Assembly: GCA_017502915.1 (NCBI GenBank)
Contig: JAFVUB010000010.1
Span: forward strand, 1 to 61,705
Length of the DNA: 61,705 nucleotides
Direction of reading: 5' to 3'
From: Clostridia bacterium
GTDB taxonomy: Bacteria > Bacillota > Clostridia > Oscillospirales > CAG-272
The first letter of the stretch is position 1, and each line of letters begins with the position of its first letter. The position numbers and the translations under genes were made by a program. Below the pieces are notes generated by a model. The model did not search any database, was not told the DNA's origin, and worked only from the letters and a program-made list of their open reading frames with translations. Positions 55,332 through 61,705 of the stretch are shown here, piece by piece.

Positions 55332-56816
55332 ATGAATTACAAAAGCACAAGAGACAAAAGTGAAAAGACGTACAGTGCCGCCCAGGTCATAAAGCAGGGC
55401 TTGGCTGATGACGGCGGACTGTTCGTTCCGGAAAGTATACCGACCTTATCTGCCGCCGAGCTTGAAGGACTTGCAAAGCTTGATTACGTCGGTCGCGCCG
55501 CTGACATCATGTCGCGTTTTCTGACCGACTACAGCTACGACGAGCTGCTGGCAGACTGCAGTGCCGCATACTGTGAAACCTCCTTCCCCGGAGGAGCGGC
55601 TCCGCTGGTGTCGGTTCACGATAATCTTTACTCACTCGAGCTTTGGCACGGCCCCACCGCCGCCTTCAAGGATATGGCGCTCCAGCTTATGCCGAGATTG
55701 CTCGTTCGCGCGCTTCGCAAGACCGGCGAGGAACGCACCTCGCTCATTCTCGTTGCAACCTCGGGAGACACCGGTAAAGCCGCGCTCGAGGGATATCGCG
55801 ATATTGACGGCGTTAAGATCATGGTATTCTATCCGGTTGACGGAGTCAGCCGTGTCCAGAAGCTTCAGATGGCAACTCAAGAAGGCTCTAACGTCAACGT
55901 CTGTGCCATCGAGGGCAACTTTGACGACGCGCAGAACGGCGTTAAGAAGATCTTCTCGGATAGAGAATTTGCCGAAAAGCTGAACGAAAAGGATCACTTT
56001 CTCTCGAGCGCAAACTCTATAAACTGGGGGCGTCTCGCTCCTCAGATCGTATATTACGTCTCGGCGTACTGCGATCTTATGAACAGCGGAGCTATAAAAA
56101 ACGGTGATGTCGTTAACTTCTGCGTTCCCACCGGAAACTTTGGAAACATCTTCGCGGCGTACATCGCAAAGCTGATGGGTCTTCCCGTCGGCAAGCTGAT
56201 CTGTGCATCAAACGTTAACAATATACTAACCGACTTCCTCGCAACCGGAACGTACGACCGCAACCGCAAGTTCCACTGCACCACATCGCCCTCGATGGAT
56301 ATACTTATATCGAGTAATCTTGAAAGACTGCTCTATTTCGTTGCCGGTGCCGAGCGGACCGCCGCTTATATGGAAAGTCTTGCAAAGACCGGAGCTTACA
56401 GCATCAGCGCCGAGGAAAAGGCAAGGATCGACGAGACCTTCGTCGGTTACTTTGCAGACGAGGTTGCCACCGCCGAGTCTATCAGGACCGACTTCGAAAG
56501 ATACGGTTATCTGCACGATACCCACACCGCCGTCGGATTCGACGCCGCAAGACAGTATATCGAGCAGACGGGAGATAAGACTCCGCTGGTCGTTGACTCA
56601 ACTGCAAGCCCTTATAAGTTTGCCGCAGACGTCTTAAAGGCGCTGACTGATGACGTTCCCTCCGATCCGCTTGACGCGCTCGACGCGCTCTCGTCGCTGA
56701 CCAAAACCGAGATCCCCTACCCGCTTTGCGGTATTGCGGATCGCAGCATAAACTTCAGCTCTGTCATAGTTTCGGATAAGATGGCGGACGAGGTTTTGAG
56801 CTATCTCGCTAAATAA
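55332..56816 (+). CDS. thrC: Threonine synthase
   Basis: The 494-residue PLP enzyme converts O-phosphohomoserine to threonine. The N-terminal family domain has ADDGGLFVPESIP. The cofactor lysine lies in ELWHGPTAAFKDMALQL, the phosphate loop in VATSGDTGKAALEGY and the cofactor-ring segment in FCVPTGNFGNIFAAYIAK. Length fits the class I type. It has no separate promoter visible, and is read from the run that starts at the ApgM-like gene, a candidate supplier of its substrate. AAAGGA lies before the ATG. Confidence 0.97.
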   Translation: MNYKSTRDKSEKTYSAAQVIKQGLADDGGLFVPESIPTLSAAELEGLAKLDYVGRAADIMSRFLTDYSYDELLADCSAAYCETSFPGGAAPLVSVHDNLYSLELWHGPTAAFKDMALQLMPRLLVRALRKTGEERTSLILVATSGDTGKAALEGYRDIDGVKIMVFYPVDGVSRVQKLQMATQEGSNVNVCAIEGNFDDAQNGVKKIFSDREFAEKLNEKDHFLSSANSINWGRLAPQIVYYVSAYCDLMNSGAIKNGDVVNFCVPTGNFGNIFAAYIAKLMGLPVGKLICASNVNNILTDFLATGTYDRNRKFHCTTSPSMDILISSNLERLLYFVAGAERTAAYMESLAKTGAYSISAEEKARIDETFVGYFADEVATAESIRTDFERYGYLHDTHTAVGFDAARQYIEQTGDKTPLVVDSTASPYKFAADVLKALTDDVPSDPLDALDALSSLTKTEIPYPLCGIADRSINFSSVIVSDKMADEVLSYLAK

Positions 56817-56823
56817 GTAAAAT

Positions 56824-56848
56824 GGACTGCGAGAAAATCTCGCAGTCC
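56824..56848 (-). terminator. Terminator of the DUF1540 gene
   Basis: GGACTGCGAGA pairs with TCTCGCAGTCC around a three-base loop; the minus strand continues with ATTTTACTT. It lies just after the thrC stop and may stop thrC transcripts poorly, as no T-run follows on the plus strand. Confidence 0.8.
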
Positions 56849-56863
56849 ACGGGAAATCAACCC

Positions 56864-57049
56864 TTAGTCCTGCTTGGGCTTAAAGGTTGCGCAAACGGTG
56901 TCTGCACTGCTGACGGCGTTGGACGGACCGACGCTTATCTTACCGGCGGCACAGTAACAGCCGTCAACGTGGTACTGACAGTTCTGAACGTCGCAAACGA
57001 TGCCCTCGATATGGCACACGCCGTTGCGGCACTTCTTGTTTTCCTGCAT
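56864..57049 (-). CDS. DUF1540 domain protein
   Basis: A 61-residue cysteine-rich protein with the DUF1540 pattern IVCDVQNCQYHVDGCYCA followed by AGKISVGPSN and a final Cys in TVCATFKPK. Such small proteins are frequent in Clostridia and probably bind a metal; their role is unknown. GGGGG precedes the ATG, and a terminator follows the stop. It is antisense to its neighbours. Two further cysteines near the N-terminus (KKCRNGVCH) are outside the core domain. Confidence 0.9.
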   Translation of the reverse strand: MQENKKCRNGVCHIEGIVCDVQNCQYHVDGCYCAAGKISVGPSNAVSSADTVCATFKPKQD

Positions 57050-57184
57050 TTTATAATCCCCCTGAAAAATTGTATCTGTGAACTGCGTTGACTCTTGTCA
57101 ACATAATTCATTGATCCAAGCACGGTTGGTTTGCCGTGCAGAATTATTGTTTGCCCAAACGAAAAAACTATACACGGAGAGTTT

Positions 57185-57922
57185 ATGTCACTTTTTGCCA
57201 TTTCAGATCTGCATCTCTCCATCGGTGAAGGAATAAACAAGCCGATGGAGGTTTTTGGCGCGCGCTGGAATGATTACGTGAAAAAGCTCGAAAAGAATTG
57301 GCGTGCCGTTGTTACGGATAACGATGACGTAGTCGTTGCGGGAGACATATCTTGGGCGCTGAAGCTTGAGCAAGCTCTGCCCGACTTGAAGTTTATAGAT
57401 TCGCTGCCCGGAACTAAATATATCGGTAAGGGAAATCACGATTTTTGGTGGTCGACCGCCTCCAAGATGCATAAGCTGTTTGAGGAAAACGATATAAAAA
57501 CGATAAAGATACTTTACAACAACGCATATCGCCTTCCCTCGTTTATAATCTGCGGAACACGGGGCTGGTTTACAGATAAGCTGCATCAAAACGTCGTCGG
57601 CGAGGTCGATTACGATAAGATCGTCAACCGTGAGCTTCTTCGCTTGAAGCTCAGTCTTGACGAGGCAAAGAGATTGCAGCTCGAGAGCCCCGAGCTTGAG
57701 ATACTTGTGTTTCTGCATTTCCCGCCGGTTCACGGGGATTTTTCCTGCCCCGAGATCGTTGAGCTTTTGAAGGAATACGGCATTAAAAGATGCTTCTTCG
57801 GGCATATTCACGGCGCGTATAATCTCCCGCGAAGCTTTGTTCACGAGGGCATTCAGATGATAATGACCTCGGCGGATCACTTAAACTTCGCCGCAATGCC
57901 GATTTTGCCCGAAATTAATTAG
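57185..57922 (+). CDS. Calcineurin-like metallophosphoesterase
   Basis: A 245-residue phosphoesterase with all metal motifs: ISDLHLS, VVAGDISWAL, GKGNHDFWW, FLHFPPVHGDF and FFGHIHGAYN. The family includes phosphodiesterases and phosphatases of very varied substrates, and this cytosolic subgroup is uncharacterised. The ATG at 57185 has GGAGA upstream; a frame open from 57131 lacks a ribosome binding site. The gap 57050-57184 contains two short inverted repeats (GTTGACTCTTGTCAAC near 57088 and GCACGG...GCCGTGC near 57119) of unknown role. Confidence 0.93.
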   Translation: MSLFAISDLHLSIGEGINKPMEVFGARWNDYVKKLEKNWRAVVTDNDDVVVAGDISWALKLEQALPDLKFIDSLPGTKYIGKGNHDFWWSTASKMHKLFEENDIKTIKILYNNAYRLPSFIICGTRGWFTDKLHQNVVGEVDYDKIVNRELLRLKLSLDEAKRLQLESPELEILVFLHFPPVHGDFSCPEIVELLKEYGIKRCFFGHIHGAYNLPRSFVHEGIQMIMTSADHLNFAAMPILPEIN

Positions 57923-57940
57923 TAAATTTGACGAAAACAC

Positions 57941-57969
57941 TTGACATATTCAATAAAATGAAGTAAAAT
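57941..57969 (+). promoter_or_regulatory. Promoter of the trigger factor gene
   Basis: TTGACA (57941-57946), 17-base spacer and TAAAAT (57964-57969), predicted start near 57976, about 29 bases before the tig start codon. Confidence 0.85.
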
Positions 57970-58004
57970 ACAGTGTGCGTAAAAAATTTGGAGGAAAATA
58001 GAAA

Positions 58005-59429
58005 ATGAGTTTAATCAAGGCAGAAAAAAAAGAACACAACATTTGCGAGCTTGAGATCAAGATCGAAGCCGACGTATTTGCAGCAGCCGTCAACGCAGTT
58101 GCGAAGCGTGAGCTGAAGCGCTATAACATTCCCGGCTTCAGAAAAGGCAAGGCTCCCCGCAGCCTCGTCGAGAAGATGTACGGTAAGGGTGTCTTCTATG
58201 AGGACGCTATCAACGATCTCCTCCCCGAAGCTTACGAGAGCGCCGTTAAGGAAGCCGCTATCGAGCCGGTTGGCAGACCTGAGTTTGATATCAGCTCTCT
58301 TGATGAGAATGACGGTGTCGTTCTCGTCGTTAAGGTCGCTGTTAAGCCCGACGTTGAGATCGCCGATTATCTCGGTATCGCCGTAGAGCGTACCGTTGTT
58401 AAGGCAAGCGACGCTGAGGTCGATGAGGAGCTTGAGATCGCCCGTAACCGTAACTCGCGCGAGATCGAGATCACCGATCGCGCCGCACAGCTCGGAGATG
58501 TTACCAACATAGATTACGAAGGCTTCTGCGACGGCGTCGCTTTTGACGGCGGTAAGGCAGAGGGCTCGCCCCTGAAGCTCGGCTCGGGTCAGTTCATTCC
58601 CGGCTTTGAGGATCAGATAGTCGGTCACACCATCGGCGAGGAGTTCGACGTCAACGTCACCTTCCCCGAGGAGTACCACGCCGCAGAGCTTGCAGGTAAG
58701 GCAGTTGTCTTCAAGGTCAAGCTGAACGGCATCAACGCCATCGAGCTTCCCGCTCTTGACGATGAGTTTGCCAAGGATATTTCGGAGTTTGATACTCTTG
58801 ATGAATACAAGGCCGATCTTAAGGCAAAAATCCAGAAGAGACACGATAAGGTTGCCGAGAACGAGGTCAACGATCAGCTGGGCAACGCTCTTATCGATAA
58901 GCTTGTTGCCGAGATCCCCGAGGAGATGTTTGACCGTGAGGTCGAGAACATCGTTCGCGATTACGATATGAGACTCCGTCAGCAGGGTATGAGCCTTGAG
59001 CTCTACTTCCGCTACACCGGACTTGATCTTGACAAGATGCGCGAGCAGGCCCGTCCCGAGGCCGTACGTCAGGTCAAGATGCGTCTGGCTCTTGAGAAGA
59101 TCGCCGCTCTTGAGAACATCGCGGTTTCCGACGAGGACGTTGAGGCCGAGATCAAGAGAATTGCCGACGAGAACCACGTCACCGTCGAGCAGGTCAAGGA
59201 GATCGTTGCCGCTGACGGTGTTCGCGAGGATCTCAAGGTTCAGCGCGCTCTCGAGCTCGTTCGCGAGAAGGCCGTCGTAACCGACAAGAAGGCCAAGAAG
59301 CCGGCTGCAAAGAAGAGCACCTCCACCACCAAGAAGACCACTACCAAGAAGACTACTGCCAAGAAGGCCGCGACTGAGGAGACTCCCGCTGAGGAGACCG
59401 TTGCTGCTGAAGAGACCAAGGCAGAGTAA
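58005..59429 (+). CDS. tig: Trigger factor with lysine-rich C-terminal tail
   Basis: A 474-residue ribosome-associated chaperone and peptidyl-prolyl isomerase. The ribosome-docking signature GFRKGKAPRSLVEKMYG is at residues 44-60. The FKBP-type domain (about 150-245) has YEGFCDGVAFDGG and GSGQFIPGFEDQIVG. The helical chaperone domain follows. Typical proteins end near 430; residues 428-474 are a low-complexity tail of Lys/Ala/Thr repeats (KKTTTKKTTAKKAA) changing to Glu/Ala/Thr repeats (EETPAEETVAAEETKAE). GGAGG precedes the ATG. It lies upstream of clpP-clpX, the common order. Confidence 0.96.
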   Translation: MSLIKAEKKEHNICELEIKIEADVFAAAVNAVAKRELKRYNIPGFRKGKAPRSLVEKMYGKGVFYEDAINDLLPEAYESAVKEAAIEPVGRPEFDISSLDENDGVVLVVKVAVKPDVEIADYLGIAVERTVVKASDAEVDEELEIARNRNSREIEITDRAAQLGDVTNIDYEGFCDGVAFDGGKAEGSPLKLGSGQFIPGFEDQIVGHTIGEEFDVNVTFPEEYHAAELAGKAVVFKVKLNGINAIELPALDDEFAKDISEFDTLDEYKADLKAKIQKRHDKVAENEVNDQLGNALIDKLVAEIPEEMFDREVENIVRDYDMRLRQQGMSLELYFRYTGLDLDKMREQARPEAVRQVKMRLALEKIAALENIAVSDEDVEAEIKRIADENHVTVEQVKEIVAADGVREDLKVQRALELVREKAVVTDKKAKKPAAKKSTSTTKKTTTKKTTAKKAATEETPAEETVAAEETKAE

Positions 59430-59467
59430 GTCTTTCGACAAAGCTTTACATTTTTACTTGTATTACG

Positions 59468-59499
59468 ACCTGCAAAACGGTGAAAACCGTTTTGCAGGT
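59468..59499 (+). terminator. Hairpin after tig
   Basis: ACCTGCAAAACGGT pairs perfectly with its complement around a GAAA tetraloop. The following bases (GTCAATTTATT) are only moderately T-rich, so read-through to clpP is likely. Confidence 0.7.
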
Positions 59500-59597
59500 G
59501 TCAATTTATTAGCGAAGAATCGCAAAATTTTATGATTTTTGAGGATTTTCGCGCTAAAATTCATTTGTGCCGTCGCTGGCGGCGAACGGAGATTTAT

Positions 59598-60200
59598 ATG
59601 TTCAACTATTTAAGCGATTCCTTAGTTCCTATGGTCATTGAACAGACCGGTCGCGGAGAGAGATCGTTCGATATCTTTTCAAGACTGCTCAGCGACCGTA
59701 TCATAATTCTCTCGGAGGAGATCAATGACACAACGGCGTCTTTGGTCGTTGCCCAGATGCTCTTCCTTGAGGCGCAGGATCCCGACAAGGATATCTCGCT
59801 ATATATCAACAGCCCCGGCGGATCGGTAACCGCAGGTATGGCAATATACGATACGATGAACTTCGTCAAGTGTGACGTTTCAACCATCTGCGTCGGTATG
59901 GCTGCAAGCATGGGAGCTTTCCTGCTTTCGGCGGGTGCCAAGGGCAAGCGTTATTCGCTTCCCAACAGCGAGATCATGATCCATCAGCCTCTTGGCGGCT
60001 TCAGAGGTCAGGCGTCCGACATCAAGATCCACGCCGATATGATCATTCGCACAAAGGAAAGACTGAACCGTATTCTTGCCGAGAACACCGGCAAGAGCTA
60101 CGAGCAGATCTGCCTCGACACCGACCGCGATAACTTCCTGACCGCCGAGGAGGCACTTGAATACGGCATAATCGACAAGATCATGTCCAAGAGAGCCTAA
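59598..60200 (+). CDS. clpP: ATP-dependent Clp protease proteolytic subunit
   Basis: The 200-residue serine protease forms the ClpP tetradecamer. Catalytic Ser is in [14 protein letters not shown], His in [11 protein letters not shown] and Asp in [16 protein letters not shown]-terminal [20 protein letters not shown] is conserved and starts at the ATG at 59598 with CGGAG upstream; an upstream ATG at 59532 lacks a ribosome binding site. It precedes its unfoldase gene clpX by 22 bases. No CtsR site was seen upstream. Confidence 0.98.
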   Translation: MFNYLSDSLVPMVIEQTGRGERSFDIFSRLLSDRIIILSEEINDTTASLVVAQMLFLEAQDPDKDISLYINSPGGSVTAGMAIYDTMNFVKCDVSTICVGMAASMGAFLLSAGAKGKRYSLPNSEIMIHQPLGGFRGQASDIKIHADMIIRTKERLNRILAENTGKSYEQICLDTDRDNFLTAEEALEYGIIDKIMSKRA

Positions 60201-60222
60201 TCCACACATTTCAAGGTAAAAC

Positions 60223-61542
60223 ATGACACAAAACAACAAAAACAACAATAACGTCAGATACTGTTCCTTCTGCGCGAGAAATGAGAACCAGGTGAACTAT
60301 CTTATTCCCTCGCCCACCGGACTTTATATTTGTGATTTCTGCGTTGACGCCTGCGACGAGCTGCTTTATGAGAATGAAAAATCCATTTCCGAGGCAGCGA
60401 GCAACAAGCTTTCGCTTAGTAATCTTCCCAAGCCCCAGCAGATCAAGGCAACGCTTGACCAGTACGTAATCGGTCAGGATAACGCAAAGGTCGCGCTGTC
60501 GGTCGCGGTCTATAACCATTATAAGCGAGTTCTCAGTAAGGAAGCCAAGGCAAAGCCTCAGCGCCGCCGTAGATTTGAGGACAACGCGGACGCGACCGAG
60601 GACGAAGTTGAGCTTCAGAAGAGCAACGTTTTGCTCATGGGTCCAACCGGTGTCGGTAAGACCTATCTGGCGCAAACGCTTGCAAAGACGCTTCGCGTTC
60701 CCTTTGCCATTGCAGATGCAACCACGCTGACCGAAGCCGGTTACGTTGGTGAGGACGTTGAGAATATTCTGCTCCGACTGATACAGGCAGCAGATTACGA
60801 CATCGCACTCGCCGAGCGAGGCATCATATATATCGACGAGATCGACAAGATCGCCCGCCGCAGCGAAAATCGCTCCATCACGAGAGACGTTTCGGGAGAG
60901 GGCGTTCAGCAGGCTCTCCTTAAAATACTTGAGGGCACGGTTGCAAACGTTCCTCCGCAGGGCGGACGTAAGCATCCGAATCAGGAGTTCATCCAGATAA
61001 ACACCGAAAACATTCTCTTCATCTGCGGAGGCGCTTTCGATACGCTTGACAAGATAATCGAGAAGCGTAAGGGCGGAAACACCGTAGGCTTTTCGGGAGA
61101 TATTCTTAAAAAGAGCGAAAAGAAGAGCACCGGTATTTATCGCGACGTCGTTCCGCACGACATAGTAAAGTTTGGACTTATTCCCGAGCTTGTCGGACGT
61201 CTGCCGGTCTTCGTTGCACTGTCCGATCTTGACCGCGATGCGCTTGTCAAGATCATCAGCGAGCCGAAGAACTCGATAGTTAAGCAGTACGCCAAGCTCT
61301 TCGAAATGGACGGAGTTCGTCTTGAGTTTGCCGACGGCGCGCTTGAAGCGGTTGCCGATCTTGCGCTTGAAAGAAACACCGGCGCACGCGGTCTTCGTGC
61401 TATTATGGAAGCTATGATGACCTCGATCATGTACGAGATACCCTCTCGTGCCGATATTGAAAAGGTGGTTATCACCGCCGACACCGTCAAGGGTGGCGAA
61501 CCCACGCTCGTGCTCAAGCGCGATACGGCAGAGGCTATATAA
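60223..61542 (+). CDS. clpX: ATP-dependent Clp protease ATP-binding subunit ClpX
   Basis: The 439-residue AAA+ unfoldase recognises tagged proteins and feeds ClpP. An N-terminal zinc domain has CSFCAR and [13 protein letters not shown]. Walker A is [16 protein letters not shown], the pore loop is in [17 protein letters not shown], Walker B is [17 protein letters not shown], and the IGF-type ClpP-docking loop is the NTVGFSGDI segment. The region between the zinc and AAA domains has a basic insertion ([18 protein letters not shown]). An insertion sequence begins 23 bases after its stop. Confidence 0.98.
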   Translation: MTQNNKNNNNVRYCSFCARNENQVNYLIPSPTGLYICDFCVDACDELLYENEKSISEAASNKLSLSNLPKPQQIKATLDQYVIGQDNAKVALSVAVYNHYKRVLSKEAKAKPQRRRRFEDNADATEDEVELQKSNVLLMGPTGVGKTYLAQTLAKTLRVPFAIADATTLTEAGYVGEDVENILLRLIQAADYDIALAERGIIYIDEIDKIARRSENRSITRDVSGEGVQQALLKILEGTVANVPPQGGRKHPNQEFIQINTENILFICGGAFDTLDKIIEKRKGGNTVGFSGDILKKSEKKSTGIYRDVVPHDIVKFGLIPELVGRLPVFVALSDLDRDALVKIISEPKNSIVKQYAKLFEMDGVRLEFADGALEAVADLALERNTGARGLRAIMEAMMTSIMYEIPSRADIEKVVITADTVKGGEPTLVLKRDTAEAI

Positions 61543-61590
61543 CAAAAAAGAGAGTCTTCTCAGATGCACAAGTCCGTTAAAAACGGACAA

Positions 61591-61619
61591 TTGAAAAAAA
61601 GAGCCTCCTATGGTAGAAT
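61591..61619 (+). promoter_or_regulatory. Internal promoter of the insertion sequence
   Basis: TTGAAA (61591-61596), 17-base spacer and TAGAAT (61614-61619) with a TGG extended -10. Predicted start near 61626, at the edge of the right arm of the inverted repeat. Confidence 0.65.
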
Positions 61620-61639
61620 TAAAGTACTACCATAGGAGG
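61604..61639 (+). repeat. 13-bp inverted repeat covering the transposase ribosome binding site
   Basis: CCTCCTATGGTAG (61604-61616) and CTACCATAGGAGG (61627-61639) are perfect complements. The right arm ends in the AGGAGG that serves the ATG at 61647. Transcripts entering from clpX would fold and block it; transcripts from the internal promoter lack the left arm. Confidence 0.85.
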
Positions 61640-61646
61640 TTTTGTT

Positions 61647-61705
61647 ATGTCAAGGAAATATGAGAAGGTAAGTGAATTATTGCCGATCATTAAAGATCTT
61701 ACAGC
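61647..61705 (+). CDS. N-terminal fragment of a transposase-associated helix-turn-helix protein
   Basis: The frame reads MSRKYEKVSELLPIIKDLT and is cut by the window end after 19 complete codons. AGGAGG lies seven bases upstream. The start resembles the first protein (OrfA, helix-turn-helix) of IS3-family elements of Clostridia. Nothing beyond the first helix can be judged. Confidence 0.6.
   Translation, partial: MSRKYEKVSELLPIIKDLT

Larger units (their letters stand above)
61565..61705 (+). mobile_element. Left end of an insertion sequence, IS3-like, cut by the window end
   Basis: The element appears to start at TGCACAAGTCCG (61565). It contains a short stem GTCCGTTAAAAACGGAC (61572-61588), an internal promoter and a 13-bp inverted repeat that can hide the ribosome binding site, then a transposase-type reading frame. 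It sits directly after clpX with codon use unlike it. The right end, target duplication and family cannot be confirmed in this window. Confidence 0.65.

Noticed and set aside
55290..55332. T-box or threonine attenuator before thrC
   Set aside because: Only two bases separate the dipeptidase stop from the thrC start.
58011..59441. Long open frame opposite tig, and similar ones opposite ffh (13050-14558), the P-type ATPase (37769-39244) and clpX (60211-61590)
   Set aside because: All are antisense shadows of well-supported genes with Leu/Val/Gly-rich nonsense translations.
59500..59597. CtsR operator before clpP
   Set aside because: No GGTCAAA direct repeat was found in this stretch.

Overview
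The window looks like chromosomal DNA from a spore-forming, probably anaerobic Clostridia (Bacillota), most likely a gut or other host-associated lineage. The evidence is an alpha/beta small acid-soluble spore protein, a DUF1540 protein, an HrcA/CIRCE heat-shock operon, strong TTGACA-N17-TATAAT promoters with AGGAGG ribosome binding sites, a manganese riboswitch, an Fe-S aldo/keto reductase and an Fe-S Old Yellow Enzyme. Base composition is moderate and fairly even, apart from an AT-rich patch near 22.1-23.0 kb. Genus cannot be fixed from the sequence.

Layout. 1-2.9 kb: promoter of a gene beyond the left edge, deoC, a flotillin and a spore protein (minus strand). 2.9-7.8 kb: an overlapping operon of Old Yellow Enzyme, short-chain dehydrogenase and SDH-type flavoprotein, divergent from an AraC regulator. 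7.8-10.4 kb: metal-binding HMA protein, a frameshifted ArsB-like permease and an Fe-S aldo/keto reductase. 10.6-12.2 kb: SGNH lipoprotein, an ATGATG-hairpin repeat array and tRNA-Ser(CGA). 12.4-16.7 kb: ylxM-ffh-rpsP-khpA, an unknown gene and glpK. 16.7-22.1 kb: BspA-like surface protein, pncB and a large unknown surface protein. 22.2-23.0 kb: a divergent membrane protein/XRE regulator pair sharing overlapping promoters. 23.1-31.8 kb: pyrimidine operon pyrC-carB-pyrK-pyrD-pyrF-pyrE-pyrB-pyrI (minus), without carA or pyrR. 32.0-37.7 kb: CIRCE-hrcA-grpE-dnaK-dnaJ-prmA. 37.8-41.7 kb: P-type cation ATPase behind a yybP-ykoY riboswitch, and an unknown membrane protein. 41.7-44.2 kb: amino-acid ABC transporter whose binding protein appears circularly permuted. 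44.2-50.4 kb: a coupled membrane protein-polA-uvrA unit. 50.6-56.8 kb: a plus-strand run apgM-like, lepB, rbgA, rnhB, yraN, dipeptidase, thrC. 56.9-61.5 kb: DUF1540 gene, metallophosphoesterase, trigger factor, clpP, clpX. 61.56 kb to the end: left end of an insertion sequence.

How the genes fit together. The pyr operon covers de novo UMP synthesis except the glutaminase subunit CarA. The heat-shock operon, trigger factor and ClpXP form a protein-quality block. The ApgM-like protein is a candidate homoserine kinase acting just before threonine synthase in the same run. The Old Yellow Enzyme/SDR/flavoprotein operon looks like an inducible reductive pathway for an unknown small molecule.

Most notable observations: the permuted solute-binding protein with an ARG-box-like operator in its promoter spacer; the manganese riboswitch, which reassigns a calcium-ATPase-like pump; the paired ATGATG-hairpin arrays; the insertion sequence whose ribosome binding site is sequestered unless its own promoter is used; and the uncharacterised Old Yellow Enzyme locus.
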